From Methanomassiliicoccales archaeon RumEn M1 (lineage in GTDB: Archaea; Thermoplasmatota; Thermoplasmata; Methanomassiliicoccales; Methanomassiliicoccaceae), in assembly GCA_001421185.1 (NCBI GenBank), contig LJKK01000028.1, positions 1 through 36,245 on the forward strand: a stretch of DNA of 36,245 nt, in the 5' to 3' direction. This document shows, piece after piece, positions 24,601-33,164 of the stretch. The notes beneath the pieces were generated by a model. The model ran no database searches. It had not been told where the DNA came from and saw nothing but the letters and a program-made list of their open reading frames with translations. The position numbers were made by a program, and so were the translations under genes. How positions within the stretch are numbered: position 1 is the stretch's first letter; each line of letters opens with the position of its first letter.

Positions 24601-25263
24601 AGGTGGCAGCGGCCGCGCCGAAGGAAGCGGACCGTTATCGGGCCGATGGGTCAATATGAAGGATGTGAATAGATGCGGAACTTGATCGCTCCTACTATTG
24701 CGTTTATGATGTCATAACATTTTTTCCTGACGCAAATGAGTGCTTGAAGACCTGATTGCGAGGATACTCGTCATCATGTGGCACCATAGATCGCGATGCT
24801 GATCGTAACAACGCGTATGAACGACGCCTTATATCTCGATCGTGTTCATCTCAAAGCATGTCACTGAGAACGGATGGGGCTTCTCCATGTCTTAAAGTGA
24901 GCTCGCCAAGGTGTTGGCGATTCCCTGCCTCCGATAATCGTTTCCTGTTGCGCGAAGCGGTTCAGCGACGATCGGCCTCGTCATCGAGAGCGTTCGAGGC
25001 GATATCCATGAATCTCCTCTACCCACAAACCGTTCAATATCAGACCTGTAGCGCTCCGGAAGTGATAGTGTTCCGATCAGCCTGACCGTGCCCTTTCGAT
25101 GCCATGTAGGATGGCTGGAGCAATAGATGAAGTGCTGGATATCAAGCCATATCTCAAGCGAGGTCTGGCATCAATCATTATAATGGTCCTAGCACTGATA
25201 ATTTAGAGAGTGCCTTTTTATTGGCAAATGCTTTTTCTGGATAAAGAATAGGAGTATGATGAT
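24601..25263. other. AT-richer gene-poor stretch
   Basis: No gene is convincing here, and base composition is visibly more AT-rich than the flanks. A 14-bp palindrome-like TTATGATGTCATAA lies at 24704-24717, just before a T6 run. On the minus strand a stop-free frame of about 92 codons (25170 to 24892) contains protein-like pieces such as LEIWLDIQHFIYC and GTLSLPERYRSDIERFV but has no start codon at its beginning. A plus-strand frame at 24756-25085 is serine/arginine-rich and looks like an antisense artefact. It may be the relic of a gene in the acquired segment. Confidence 0.4.
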
Positions 25264-25383
25264 ATGAAGGTGAAAGGAAAGGGCATCACATTGCAGATTG
25301 GAGAGTACTCTGGTGGGATGTCCATGATGAGGAGAGTCACTACTTCAGTATACCCAAAGCTGATTTCGCTTAAATCAGCTTAA
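25264..25383 (+). CDS. Possible 39-residue peptide ending in a hairpin
   Basis: The ATG at 25264 has AGGAG about 9 nt upstream, and the frame ends with a TAA at 25381. The peptide begins MKVKGKGITLQIGEYSGG and ends SLKSA; its last codons lie in the stem of the hairpin at 25357-25381. I do not recognise it. It may be a short regulatory or leader peptide for the ABC operon, or chance. The chief support is the ribosome binding site and the hairpin at the exact end. Confidence 0.3.
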   Translation: MKVKGKGITLQIGEYSGGMSMMRRVTTSVYPKLISLKSA

Positions 25384-25395
25384 TATTTTATTTTA
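25357..25395 (+). terminator. Hairpin followed by T-rich tail
   Basis: A 10-bp perfect stem, AAGCTGATTT (25357-25366) with AAATCAGCTT (25372-25381), closes a CGCTT loop and is followed by TAATATTTTATTTTAAT. It has the shape of an intrinsic terminator. The T/A-rich tail may double as box A for the gene at 25406. Confidence 0.45.
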
Positions 25396-25405
25396 ATCTC
25401 AAGGG

Positions 25406-26233
25406 ATGGGCGTCGTGAAGCGATCGGAGAAGAAGCGCAGCAGTGGTAGAGTATATCTCCTTACCACTATCTCAGCATTAGTCATCATTACCGTGGCGTA
25501 CATCAGCCTTTCGGGCACGGGGGATCAGGAAGAACGGAACTCCCTGCCGCCCCTGAAGAACGAGCGGACGATCGAAAACGTAGCTGACCTGTACTATCCA
25601 TTCATCCTGGAAGATGACAGCGTAGATATCTACCTGGACGGGCCCACCTTCTTCGCATTCTGGGGACGAAGCGACGGATCATTGCGGATCGACCGTCCCA
25701 ATGATGAGGATACAGTCATACCAGAATCTTTCACCTCCAGTTCCGGTGGGCAGAGCAGCCTGAGGGGAGACGAGCACCCTGGGGTCTACACCATAACGGT
25801 GAGCGGAAAATTGGCGATAATGCTGGGAGACAACGGCATCAGCAGGCAGATATGGCAGGATCGTCATCTCGAACTGAACGTAACCACACCTTACCTGGCC
25901 TTCGATTTCAAGAACATCGGAGATATGAACGTCGAACTTACTACGAACGGAAGCGTGGACGTTTACATTCTGAGTACGGATCTGACCACGATCTACAGCG
26001 ATTCGATCGATAATGCTTCGTCCACCATAACGCTCCACGATCGCCTCGTCTCACGCTACTATCTCGTGCTGGCGTGCGAAGAGGGCGAGGTGGGAACCGC
26101 CGTGTCCATCACATGCTCTCAGGCGACGGCCCTTAAGAATGGTGGGGGCTGGGGGGCCCTCCTCATCGCAGGCGGCCTCGTGGCGATCGTCGCCTACATC
26201 TACTTCGTATACTACCGGCAGGAGGATCTCTGA
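25406..26233 (+). CDS. Membrane-anchored extracytoplasmic protein of an ABC operon
   Basis: 275 residues, not recognised. A basic N-terminus (KRSEKKRSSGR) leads into a membrane span (about 16-35). A beta-rich outer domain of about 200 residues follows (DDSVDIYLDGPTFFAFWG, HPGVYTITVSG, SVDVYILST), then a C-terminal span (about 248-268) and a short YYRQEDL tail. Both ends anchored with a domain outside the cell suggests an accessory or substrate-handling subunit. Its stop overlaps the ATG of the ABC ATPase gene (TGATG), so translation is coupled. An alternative GTG start lies at 25415. Base composition is less GC-rich than that of the housekeeping genes. Confidence 0.75.
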   Translation: MGVVKRSEKKRSSGRVYLLTTISALVIITVAYISLSGTGDQEERNSLPPLKNERTIENVADLYYPFILEDDSVDIYLDGPTFFAFWGRSDGSLRIDRPNDEDTVIPESFTSSSGGQSSLRGDEHPGVYTITVSGKLAIMLGDNGISRQIWQDRHLELNVTTPYLAFDFKNIGDMNVELTTNGSVDVYILSTDLTTIYSDSIDNASSTITLHDRLVSRYYLVLACEEGEVGTAVSITCSQATALKNGGGWGALLIAGGLVAIVAYIYFVYYRQEDL

Positions 26234-27149
26234 TGCCCCGCGTCATCGAGATCAAAGGGCTTACCAAAGCCTATGGAAAGAACGTCGCTCTGAGAGATGT
26301 CGATCTGACCATCGGCCCCCGGGAGGTCGTGGGCTTGATCGGCCCCAACGGAGCGGGCAAGACCACGCTGATAAAGCTGATCTGTTCGCTTCTCCGTCCC
26401 ACCCGGGGCACCATAGCCGTTAATGGCAGGGACGTAACAAAGGATGTCGCTACAAGGCCAGGATGGCGTACATGGCCGAGAACGCCGGCTATTATGAATC
26501 AATGACCGCGTTCGAATATCTGAACCGGTTCGGATATTTGCATTCCGTAGCGGACGTCAGGGGCAGGAGCAAGGAATGCTTGAGAGAGGTCGGGCTCTAT
26601 GAGCACGGGGATGAGAGGATATCGACCTTCTCCAAGGGCATGAAACAGCGTCTGGGGATCGCGCGATGTCTCCTCAATGACCCCGAGCTGGTGATCATGG
26701 ACGAGCCGCTGACCGCGCTCGACCCCAACGGAAAGACCGACGTCATCGATCTGATCACCAGAATGCGGGACAGGGGGGCGACGGTAATACTCTCCTCTCA
26801 CGAGCTCAGGTACATGGACGACCTCTGCGATCGTCTCTGCATATTGAAGAACGGAGAGCTGGTGGAGAACGGAACGCCGGAATCCATCGTCCACAAGGCA
26901 GGTTCCTTGAGCCATTACAAGGTGTTGCTCAAGAGGCCGCTGACGAACGAGGATATCTTAAGGGCACAGTTCCCGGAGATCGTCGAACTGTCCTGCCTCA
27001 ACAATCTCCTCCATCTCGAGGTGGATGGCGGGGCCGACTTTGAGAAACGCTTCCTCCGGTTCCTGCTGGACAATGACATCGAGTTCACAGTACAATCCCA
27101 TCAGCTCGATCGTATCTATTCCGATTACTTCAGGGAGGCGGAGGAGTGA
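26233..27149 (+). CDS. ABC transporter ATP-binding protein, frameshifted
   Basis: ATP-hydrolysing subunit of an ABC-2-type exporter. Walker A is GPNGAGKT (37-44). The signature is FSKGMKQRLG instead of LSGGQ, common in this exporter class. Walker B is LVIMDEPLTALD and the switch His is SSHEL. A C-terminal domain of about 90 residues follows. Frame is lost near 26447-26462: the first part ends KDVAT and the second begins with ARMAYMAENAGYYE. One missing base (for example giving VAYKARM) restores a protein of about 305 residues. Everything else is intact, so I suspect a sequence error. The gene overlaps both neighbours and belongs to the four-gene operon. Confidence 0.85.
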
Positions 27150-27919
27150 GCGGGCAATGGAGGATGTTCCTGAGAACGGCCCGGTCCTCTGTCGAGGAGA
27201 ACGTGATCAGCGACCAGTACCCATTGGCGCTGTTCTCCGTTACACTGATGACGACCCTGTTCATATTGTTCACCTCATACTTCTCCGGCTCGGGCACCAA
27301 GAGCAACCTGTCCATGACCATCTATGTGGTGATGGTCCTCATCATGGTATATGCGGCGATCAGAACGGTCTCGTCGTTCTCCGGTGAGATAGACGGCCGT
27401 ACCATGGAAATACTGTTCTCCCTCCCGATCGAGCGGAGCACCCTGTTCTTCGGCAAACTGACCGGCCTCATGGTGGCCATGGTGCCGGTGGTGGCGATGC
27501 CGTTCATCGCCTATCTCATAATGCTGTCCATCGTGACGGGGGCCGTGCCGGTCATCCTGCTCTCAATGGCCGCAGAACTGTTCCTTCTGTCCGTCCTCAC
27601 TACCTTTGCCATCATCGCCTTGGCAGCGTTCATATCATTGCTGTTGAGACGGACGCTGTACTCGCTTGGCGTTACCGGTGCCTACCTGCTGATGATGTTA
27701 TTCATCTCCCCCGTATTGAACGACTTCAGCGGCCAGAGGATAGTGTATGCGCCCGACTACGTTGCCATGTTCCCATTCCCGTATGCCATCCTTGCTGCCG
27801 GCACGAAATCGGTCAGGGTCATGAACGGGGCCGATCCCGTGTTGTACGCCGCGCTGATCCTATTCACCCTCATCGTACTCGTGCTGGGCCTTCTGATCGT
27901 AAGGAGGATGGAGCTGTGA
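27146..27919 (+). CDS. ABC-2 type transporter permease
   Basis: 257 residues with about six membrane spans: around 28-48, 54-75, 105-130, 137-165, 170-192 and 230-252. A short EIDGRTMEILFSLPIERSTLFFGK loop, typical of ABC-2/NatB-like permeases, lies between spans two and three. It starts with GTG at 27146, overlapping the ATPase stop. It most likely pairs with that ATPase to export a lipid, peptide or ion; the substrate cannot be told. Confidence 0.85.
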   Translation: MSGQWRMFLRTARSSVEENVISDQYPLALFSVTLMTTLFILFTSYFSGSGTKSNLSMTIYVVMVLIMVYAAIRTVSSFSGEIDGRTMEILFSLPIERSTLFFGKLTGLMVAMVPVVAMPFIAYLIMLSIVTGAVPVILLSMAAELFLLSVLTTFAIIALAAFISLLLRRTLYSLGVTGAYLLMMLFISPVLNDFSGQRIVYAPDYVAMFPFPYAILAAGTKSVRVMNGADPVLYAALILFTLIVLVLGLLIVRRMEL

Positions 27920-28568
27920 GTGCCAACCGGCTCGTGGCCGTCCTCATCATGTCGGCAATGCTCCTGGCATCACCGGGTCATGCTTCCGCCGACATTGCTC
28001 CGCCGGAAGAATCGAATCTGCTGGTCTGGATGGTCGGATCGTCGGATGCGGACGGTCGCGGCTCCGACGCCAGGGACCCCACCGCCATAGGCCAGCAGAT
28101 GGATGTCTCCATCGAGCTAATCAACCAGGGTTCTGACGAGCGCGAGATGACCGTACAACTGATTCCGGTCCTGGACGGCTATTCGACCATTAGCACGCCG
28201 GCCGCGACGGGGACATTCCTAAGGACGACCCCTCCGAGCGGGTGGAGCTGTCCAGGTCAATGGACGAGTTGTACGATGTCCTTCCACCTGGAGCCGTGGT
28301 CATCTATGAGCTAAAGGAGGGAGAAAGGACTAACGTCAACTTCACCGTCATCCTGCGAACAGCCGGAACATGGAACCTTGGTGTTCTGGTCACGGTGCAG
28401 AACGGTACGTCCTACCTCTTCAGCGGTAATACCGTCTATGTCGCCATGAACGAACCACGGTACTTGGACGCGTTAACGATCGCGATTCCGTTCATCCTCG
28501 GAGGCGCTTCGTTAGGCCTTGCCCATCTTTACCGCAAGAGGCATCGGATGGATCGAGACCACGTATGA
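27916..28568 (+). CDS. Exported membrane-anchored protein, frameshifted
   Basis: Last gene of the ABC operon, overlapping the permease gene by 4 bp. It has a signal peptide (about 1-25, ending near GHASA), an outer beta-rich domain resembling a CARDB-type or Ig-like domain (QQMDVSIELINQGSDEREMTVQLIPV; GTWNLGVLVTVQNGTSYL), and a C-terminal span (LDALTIAIPFILGGASLGLA) followed by a basic tail. Frame changes near 28214-28230: the second half begins KDDPSERVELSRSMDELYDV. One missing base explains it. The gene product is about 217 residues. Function unknown; like the first operon gene it is an extracytoplasmic partner of the transporter. Confidence 0.65.
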
Positions 28569-28613
28569 GGCTGTGATTCCGCACACTAGAGCATCATGGG
28601 GCCGGGCGGAAGC

Positions 28614-28622
28614 AAATATTAT
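28614..28622 (+). promoter_or_regulatory. Box A promoter of the riboflavin reductase gene
   Basis: AAATATTAT lies 25-33 bp upstream of the ATG at 28647, which supports that ATG and a leaderless transcript over the longer frame starting at 28596. Confidence 0.45.
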
Positions 28623-28646
28623 GGCCGGCTCGCATATGCCGTTCGC

Positions 28647-29282
28647 ATGAGGCCGCGCGTGACCGTTAACTGCGCCATGACCGCCGACGGCAAGCTGGCC
28701 GGTCGTTCGAGGAGACAGCTCCGCATATCGTCCAGGGAGGACATGGACCGCGTGAAGGCGCTGCGGGCGGCATCGGATGCCATACTGGTGGGCGTCGGGA
28801 CGATCATATCGGACGACCCGCATCTCACCGTGAAAGGGCTTCCGCCGGAGAGGAACCCGCTGCGCGTCGTTCTCGACTCCCGCGGACGCACGCCGGCCGA
28901 CGCCAAGGTCCTGGACGAAAGGGCGAGGACGCTCATCGCCACCTCCGAGGACTGCGACCGCACCTGGCCCGGGGCCGAGGTGGTGCGATGCGGCCGGGGC
29001 CGCGTGGACCTGGGAGCGCTCATGGACGCTTTGGGCGAGAGGGGCGTGCGCACCCTCATGGTGGAGGGCGGCGGGGAGACCATCTTCTCCTTCTTCCAGG
29101 CCGGCCTGGTGGACCGCTACCTGGTCTTCGTGGGAAGCCAGATCGTGGGCGGACGCGACTCGCCGACACCGGCCGACGGGGACGGGTTCCAGGACGGCGC
29201 CGGGGTCCGCCTTACGCTCATGGACGCCGAGATGCTGGGGGACGGCGTACTGCTGTCCTACGAGGTCCATGACCGAGCCTAG
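28647..29282 (+). CDS. 2,5-diamino-6-ribosylamino-pyrimidinone 5'-phosphate reductase
   Basis: Archaeal riboflavin/F420 precursor pathway enzyme: an NADPH-dependent reductase of the RibD C-terminal family. 211 residues. RPRVTVNCAMTADGKLA is the archaeal opening, SDAILVGVGTIISDDPHLTVK (about 43-63) is the family core, and LMVEGGGETIFSFFQAGLVD lies near the end. No deaminase domain is present, as expected for the archaeal enzyme. Its last 14 bp overlap the next gene. Assignment to this reductase rather than another RibD-like reductase is inference from length and context-free motifs. Confidence 0.85.
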   Translation: MRPRVTVNCAMTADGKLAGRSRRQLRISSREDMDRVKALRAASDAILVGVGTIISDDPHLTVKGLPPERNPLRVVLDSRGRTPADAKVLDERARTLIATSEDCDRTWPGAEVVRCGRGRVDLGALMDALGERGVRTLMVEGGGETIFSFFQAGLVDRYLVFVGSQIVGGRDSPTPADGDGFQDGAGVRLTLMDAEMLGDGVLLSYEVHDRA

Positions 29283-29751
29283 GTTCCTGGCCGACGAGAT
29301 GCTCGGCTCGCTGGCGCGATGGTTGCGCATCATGGGCTACGACGCCGAGTACGCCAGGGACATGAGGGACGACGACATCCTCCGCCAGGCCGTGGACGAG
29401 GAGCGCATGCTGCTGACCAGGGACAGGGAGCTGGCCTCAAGGGCCGGCGACCGAGGCATACTACTGCAGGGCGACGACGCCATTGGGCATCTTGAAGCGG
29501 TGGTTCGAAGGTTCGACCTGACGTTCGACGAGGAGCGCACGCGCTGCGCGCTGTGCAATCGTCAGCTCGTTCCTATGAGCGTCGAGGAGGCCGCCCCTCG
29601 CGTGCCCCCGCGGGTGCTGGAGCGCCATCGCGAGTTCCTTACTTGCCCCTCGTGCGGAAGGGTGTACTGGAAGGGGACGCACTGGACGGGCATATGCGGA
29701 CACGTGGGCGAGGCGGTGCGCAGGGCTAGAACGAACAGTGGTCCTCGCTGA
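29269..29751 (+). CDS. Mut7-C RNase domain protein with zinc ribbon
   Basis: 160 residues. The PIN-like Mut7-C domain (about 1-90) shows RFLADEMLGSLARWLRIMGYD with acidic residues Asp9 and Glu10 and the LLTRDRELA motif with another Asp. A four-cysteine zinc ribbon follows (CALC and CPSC, about 103-127). This is the standard architecture, predicted to be an RNase; targets unknown. The ATG overlaps the upstream reductase gene by 14 bp. The 3' end overlaps the convergent 306-residue gene by 26 bp. Confidence 0.88.
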   Translation: MTEPRFLADEMLGSLARWLRIMGYDAEYARDMRDDDILRQAVDEERMLLTRDRELASRAGDRGILLQGDDAIGHLEAVVRRFDLTFDEERTRCALCNRQLVPMSVEEAAPRVPPRVLERHREFLTCPSCGRVYWKGTHWTGICGHVGEAVRRARTNSGPR

Positions 29752-30646
29752 CCACCCGGCCGGTGCTGGCGTCCACCACCACGGTCCCGTGGGCGCCCTC
29801 CACGTACCACAGCGGTACGAAGAACATGCCAAGGTGCTCCAGCTCGATGCGTTCCTCGCGGGGAGCGGTCCTCCTCTTCTCCGTCAGGGTGACGTGCTCC
29901 TCTTCCACGACGTGCTCCCGGTCGACGGTGTAGATGCGCACCAGCTCGCGCTTCGCCACCTCGGCGGCCACGTCCTCCGCGATCACGGCCTCCAGCCGCT
30001 GGTGCGGCTCCTCCATGGAGTAGACCAGTTCCCTCACTTCCGGCCATGGCTCCACCCTCTGCGTCCGGCCGTTGACGGACAGCGTCCCGCTCTCCACGCC
30101 CACCCTCTCGTCACGATGGTACAGCGGGCAGACGTACCCGAAGACGTAGTAGGGCATCAGCCGCAGCTCCTGCCGGAACCCGGCGACCGCGTTGCCGGTC
30201 ATGTCCACCGCCTCATCGGCCGTGATCACCGGCCGGACGATGCGTTCCCCCACCGACCGGTCGCGCAGGATGTCCATGTCATCGGCCGATAGCAGCCGAG
30301 GGAAGTCAGTGGCCAGCAGTTCGTCCACCGGACCATGGCCGTCGGCCCCTCCTTCCATGAGGTCCAGCTCCCGCTCCATGTCCTGGCGGCCCCATATGGT
30401 CACCGTGCGCTCGAGACCGTCGAGCAGGGAGGGGGGCAGAGGATCGACGGTGACCAGGACCTTCCTTCCCGGGAAGTCGGCGTAGCGGGCGAGGAAAGTA
30501 TCGATATCCTTCTGCTCCGCCCTCCGCGTCACGCAGAAGACCGCCTCGCTGTCCTCCTTCCGCGCGAGAAGATGGCCGTCCTGCTCCTCCACGTCGAAGC
30601 CGCGAGCTCGCAGTATCTCCACAATGACTGCCTGGAGGGGGGTCAT
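29726..30646 (-). CDS. Conserved hypothetical, possible endonuclease-fold N-terminus
   Basis: 306 residues, not assigned to a named family. The first about 85 residues (VIVEILRARGFDVEEQDGHLLARKE, AVFCVTRRAEQKDIDTFL, GRKVLVTVDPL) follow the alpha-beta pattern of restriction-endonuclease-like domains, but the catalytic set (D, ExK) is not obvious and may be lost. The middle contains MPYYVFGYVCPLYHRDERVG and the C-terminal part FFVPLWYVEGAHGTVVVDAST, beta-rich modules common to archaeal proteins of unknown role. Box A GTTAATATC lies about 30 bp upstream, so it is probably leaderless. Convergent with the Mut7-C gene. Confidence 0.7.
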   Translation of the reverse strand: MTPLQAVIVEILRARGFDVEEQDGHLLARKEDSEAVFCVTRRAEQKDIDTFLARYADFPGRKVLVTVDPLPPSLLDGLERTVTIWGRQDMERELDLMEGGADGHGPVDELLATDFPRLLSADDMDILRDRSVGERIVRPVITADEAVDMTGNAVAGFRQELRLMPYYVFGYVCPLYHRDERVGVESGTLSVNGRTQRVEPWPEVRELVYSMEEPHQRLEAVIAEDVAAEVAKRELVRIYTVDREHVVEEEHVTLTEKRRTAPREERIELEHLGMFFVPLWYVEGAHGTVVVDASTGRVVSEDHCSF

Positions 30647-30674
30647 GGCGCTGGCGGCCCAATCAGGATGGGGC

Positions 30675-30683
30675 GATATTAAC
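30675..30683 (-). promoter_or_regulatory. Box A promoter of the 306-residue protein gene
   Basis: The minus strand reads GTTAATATC, 29-37 bp upstream of the ATG at 30646. The divergent flavodiiron gene shares this 89-bp spacer. Confidence 0.45.
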
Positions 30684-30735
30684 GTTGCTGAACGGCCCGC
30701 TCCCCGAAGTTAGTACTATTACCCGTACCTCGCAT

Positions 30736-31930
30736 ATGACCGTCGATATCATGAGCAGGTACGACGCGGAACCGATATCGGACAGCGTGCATTGGGTCGG
30801 CGTGAGGGACTGGGACCGCCGCCTGTTCGACGCGCTCATCCCCATGCCCGAGGGAACGACCTACAACTCCTACCTGGTGCGCGGAAGGAGGGCCGCCCTG
30901 ATCGATACCGTCAACCCGGGGTTCGAGAAGGAGCTCCTGGCCAAGATATCCGGGGTGATGGACCCGGCGGACATCGAGCACATCGTCATGAACCATGCCG
31001 AGCCCGACCATGCCGGCTCCCTGCCCTTCATGCTGAGCAAGTGCCCCCGGGCCACGGTCCTGGCGACCGAACGGGGGGCCCGCCTGGCATCCATGTACTT
31101 CGACGTGCCGGAGGACCGCCTGCAGATCGTCAAGGACGGCGACGCTCTCGACCTGGGCGGCCTCACGCTGCGCTTCGCCGAGGCGCCCTGGCTGCACTGG
31201 CCGGAGACCATGTTCACCTTCCTGGAGGAGGAAAGGGTGCTGTTCCCGTGCGATTTTCTGGGCGCCCACACCGCCCGGGGGCTCTGGGACGATCAGAACG
31301 AGGAGCTGTACTTCCACGCCAAGCGGTACTTCGGGCAGATCATGATGCCCTTCCGCAAGCAGGGGCAGCGCGGCCTGGAGAAGGCCAGGAAGTTCGATCC
31401 CCTGATCATCGCGCCCAGCCACGGCCCGGTGCACCGCCATCCCGGGCGGATCATGGACCTCTATGAGGAGTGGACCGCCGGGCGGACCCGGAGCAAGGTC
31501 GTCATCGTCTACGTCAGCATGTGGTCGTCCACCTCCCAGCTGGTGCGCACCATGTCCGAGCGGCTGGTCGCCGAGGGCGTGGAGGTCGCGGTGCACGAAC
31601 TGACGGGCGCAGACCTGGGCGATCTCGCCAAGGACCTGGTGGACGCCCGGGCCATCGTGCTGGGCTCCCCCACCTTCCTGGGAGGCCTCCATCCCATGGC
31701 GGCCTACGCCGCCTCGCTGGTCAAGGCGCTGCGGCCCCCGGCCAAGTACGCCGCCGTGCTGTCCAGCTACGCCTGGGGCGGCGGGGCGGTCAAGCAGGCG
31801 GGCGAGATCCTGGGCCCGACCAGCATGGAGATCGTGGGGGGCGGTGGACGTCAGCGGTCCGCCCCGAGAGGGGCAGCATCAGGCGGTGGCCGAGCTGGCC
31901 CGCGAACTGGCGACCAGGGTGAAGGCCTGA
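30736..31930 (+). CDS. fprA: Flavodiiron protein (F420H2 oxidase type), frameshifted near C-terminus
   Basis: Detoxifies O2 (or NO) by four-electron reduction; the methanogen members use F420H2. The N-terminal metallo-beta-lactamase di-iron domain has MNHAEPDHAGSLPF (HxExDHxG), HWPETMFTF, PCDFLGAH and APSHGPVH; all ligands are present. The flavodoxin domain begins VVIVYVSMWSSTSQLVR. A G6 run (31836-31841) breaks the frame; with G5 the protein continues AVDVSGPPREGQH and ends ELATRVKA at 31930, about 398 residues. Without this correction it would fuse spuriously to the next membrane protein. Start is ATG 30736, or 30751. Confidence 0.88.
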
Positions 31931-31938
31931 AGAAGGGC

Positions 31939-32304
31939 ATGGCCGCGGCCGGGGCGGCGCTGCTCGCCCTGTCCCTTTCCCTGCTGTTGCTGGCCGGGAT
32001 GCGAGGCGAGGTGACCCTCTTCCTTCTGTTCGTGATACCAGTGCTGACCATCACGGGACCGCTGGGCGCGGCGGGGGCGCTGCTGCTGCCGGCCGCGGTG
32101 CTGCTCTTGTTCCTCTCCCTGCTGCCATCGAGATCGGAGGACATGGAGGGAGCGGACAGCGAGGACGAGGCGAGGGCGCGGTGGGGAGGCGTCATCATGA
32201 TGGGACCGGTCCCCATTGCCTTCGGCTCGGCCAAGGGGCAGTGGTGGCTCCTTCCGCTCGCCGTCCTGATGGGGATGTTGCTTCTGCTCATCCTTCTGCG
32301 GTGA
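31939..32304 (+). CDS. DUF131/TIGR00304-like membrane protein
   Basis: 121 residues. Two hydrophobic segments lie in the first 60 residues, a charged acidic loop follows (SRSEDMEGADSEDEARAR), then GGVIMMGPVPIAFGSAKG, the motif by which I place it in the small archaeal DUF131/TIGR00304 group, and a last span (about 97-120). The function of the family is unknown. The ATG at 31939 lies 8 bp after the flavodiiron stop, so the two genes are probably co-transcribed. The 3' end overlaps a minus-strand gene by 17 bp. Confidence 0.65.
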   Translation: MAAAGAALLALSLSLLLLAGMRGEVTLFLLFVIPVLTITGPLGAAGALLLPAAVLLLFLSLLPSRSEDMEGADSEDEARARWGGVIMMGPVPIAFGSAKGQWWLLPLAVLMGMLLLLILLR

Positions 32305-32506
32305 GCGCCTCGGCCGCCTGGTCCTTGGTGACCTTCCTTCTTCGGGCCTCCTCGCGCACCTTGCCCATGATGCTGACGTAGAGGTCGAAGCTCGCCTCCT
32401 TGCGCCGAAGCACGCGGCCCAGAGACGTCTCGAGGTCCTCCTTCTTCCGCCGGGACCCGATGGCCTCGAGCAGCAGCGACCGCTCCTCGGGGCTCAGCGC
32501 TTCCAT
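32288..32506 (-). CDS. Small helical protein of unknown function (72 residues)
   Basis: Not recognised. It is entirely helical and highly charged: EALSPEERSLLLEAI, SRRKKEDLETSL, LYVSIMGKVREEARRRK. The start ATG at 32506 overlaps the end of the GMP synthase subunit gene by 13 bp on the same strand, so it is translated from the same mRNA. Basic and acidic patches suggest a protein or nucleic acid partner. Codon use matches the neighbours. The end overlaps the convergent DUF131-like gene. Confidence 0.6.
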   Translation of the reverse strand: MEALSPEERSLLLEAIGSRRKKEDLETSLGRVLRRKEASFDLYVSIMGKVREEARRRKVTKDQAAEALTAEG

Positions 32507-33064
32507 TCCTCCACCACGCGGAGGAAGTTGCGGAAGATCTCGCTGCCGTGCTCGGTGTTCTCCACCTCGGGGTGGAACTGCAGGCCGTACAGCGGCCTGG
32601 AACGGACCTTCACGGCCTCGACCGGGCAGTCGTCGGAGTGGGCCAGCAGTTCGAACGAGTCAGGAAGCTCCTTGACCTCGTCGTTGTGGCTCTCCCACAC
32701 CACGAACTCCCTCGGCAGTCCCCGGAAGATGTCGTTCGGCTCGTCCACATACAGCGTCGTCTTGCCGAACTCGGGCTTGGCCGCCGGGCCCACGCGTCCG
32801 CCGTAATGGGCCACCATGAACTGGAAGCCGGCGCATATGGCCAGGATCGGAAAGTCCGCGCGATCGAGGTATTCGCCGTTGCGCCCCATGCGGTCGCCCT
32901 CCACCGAGACGGACGGCGAGCCGCCGGAGAGCACCAGCGTCGACGTCCAGATCGTCGAAGGGCGTGGTGTTCGGCACCACCTTGGTGTCCACCCCCAGAT
33001 ACTTCAGCACCCGCCATTCCCGGTGGGTCCATTGGCCACCGTTGTCCACCACGTAGACGCGCAT
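32494..33064 (-). CDS. guaA: GMP synthase glutaminase subunit A, frameshifted
   Basis: Class I glutamine amidotransferase that feeds ammonia to the separate archaeal ATP-pyrophosphatase subunit (GuaAB) to make GMP from XMP. It opens MRVYVVDNGGQWTHREWRVL. The nucleophile Cys is in FPILAICAGFQFM and the His-Glu pair is in LQFHPEVENTEHG. Frame changes near 32930-32940: after DDLDVD the sequence continues LVLSGGSPSVSVEG; one extra base explains it. Product about 189 residues, the usual size of subunit A. An inactive copy of such a central gene is unlikely, so this supports sequence error. The partner subunit is not in the window. Confidence 0.88.
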
Positions 33065-33164
33065 CGTCCTGGATTACGGAAGGATAGTACAAAAATCATC
33101 CGATGCGTCGAAGGTCGAAGTTCAGAAAACAATGTTTAAGAGCCTGCCTGTCGTGGCAGAGCTC

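Noticed and set aside
24601-25405. CRISPR array or insertion sequence in the gene-poor stretch
   Set aside because: No regular repeats, no terminal inverted repeats and no recognisable transposase reading frame.
30736-32304. Fusion of a flavodiiron protein to a membrane protein
   Set aside because: The fusion exists only because of one extra G in a G6 run. With G5 the flavodiiron protein ends at 31930 and the membrane protein starts at its own ATG.
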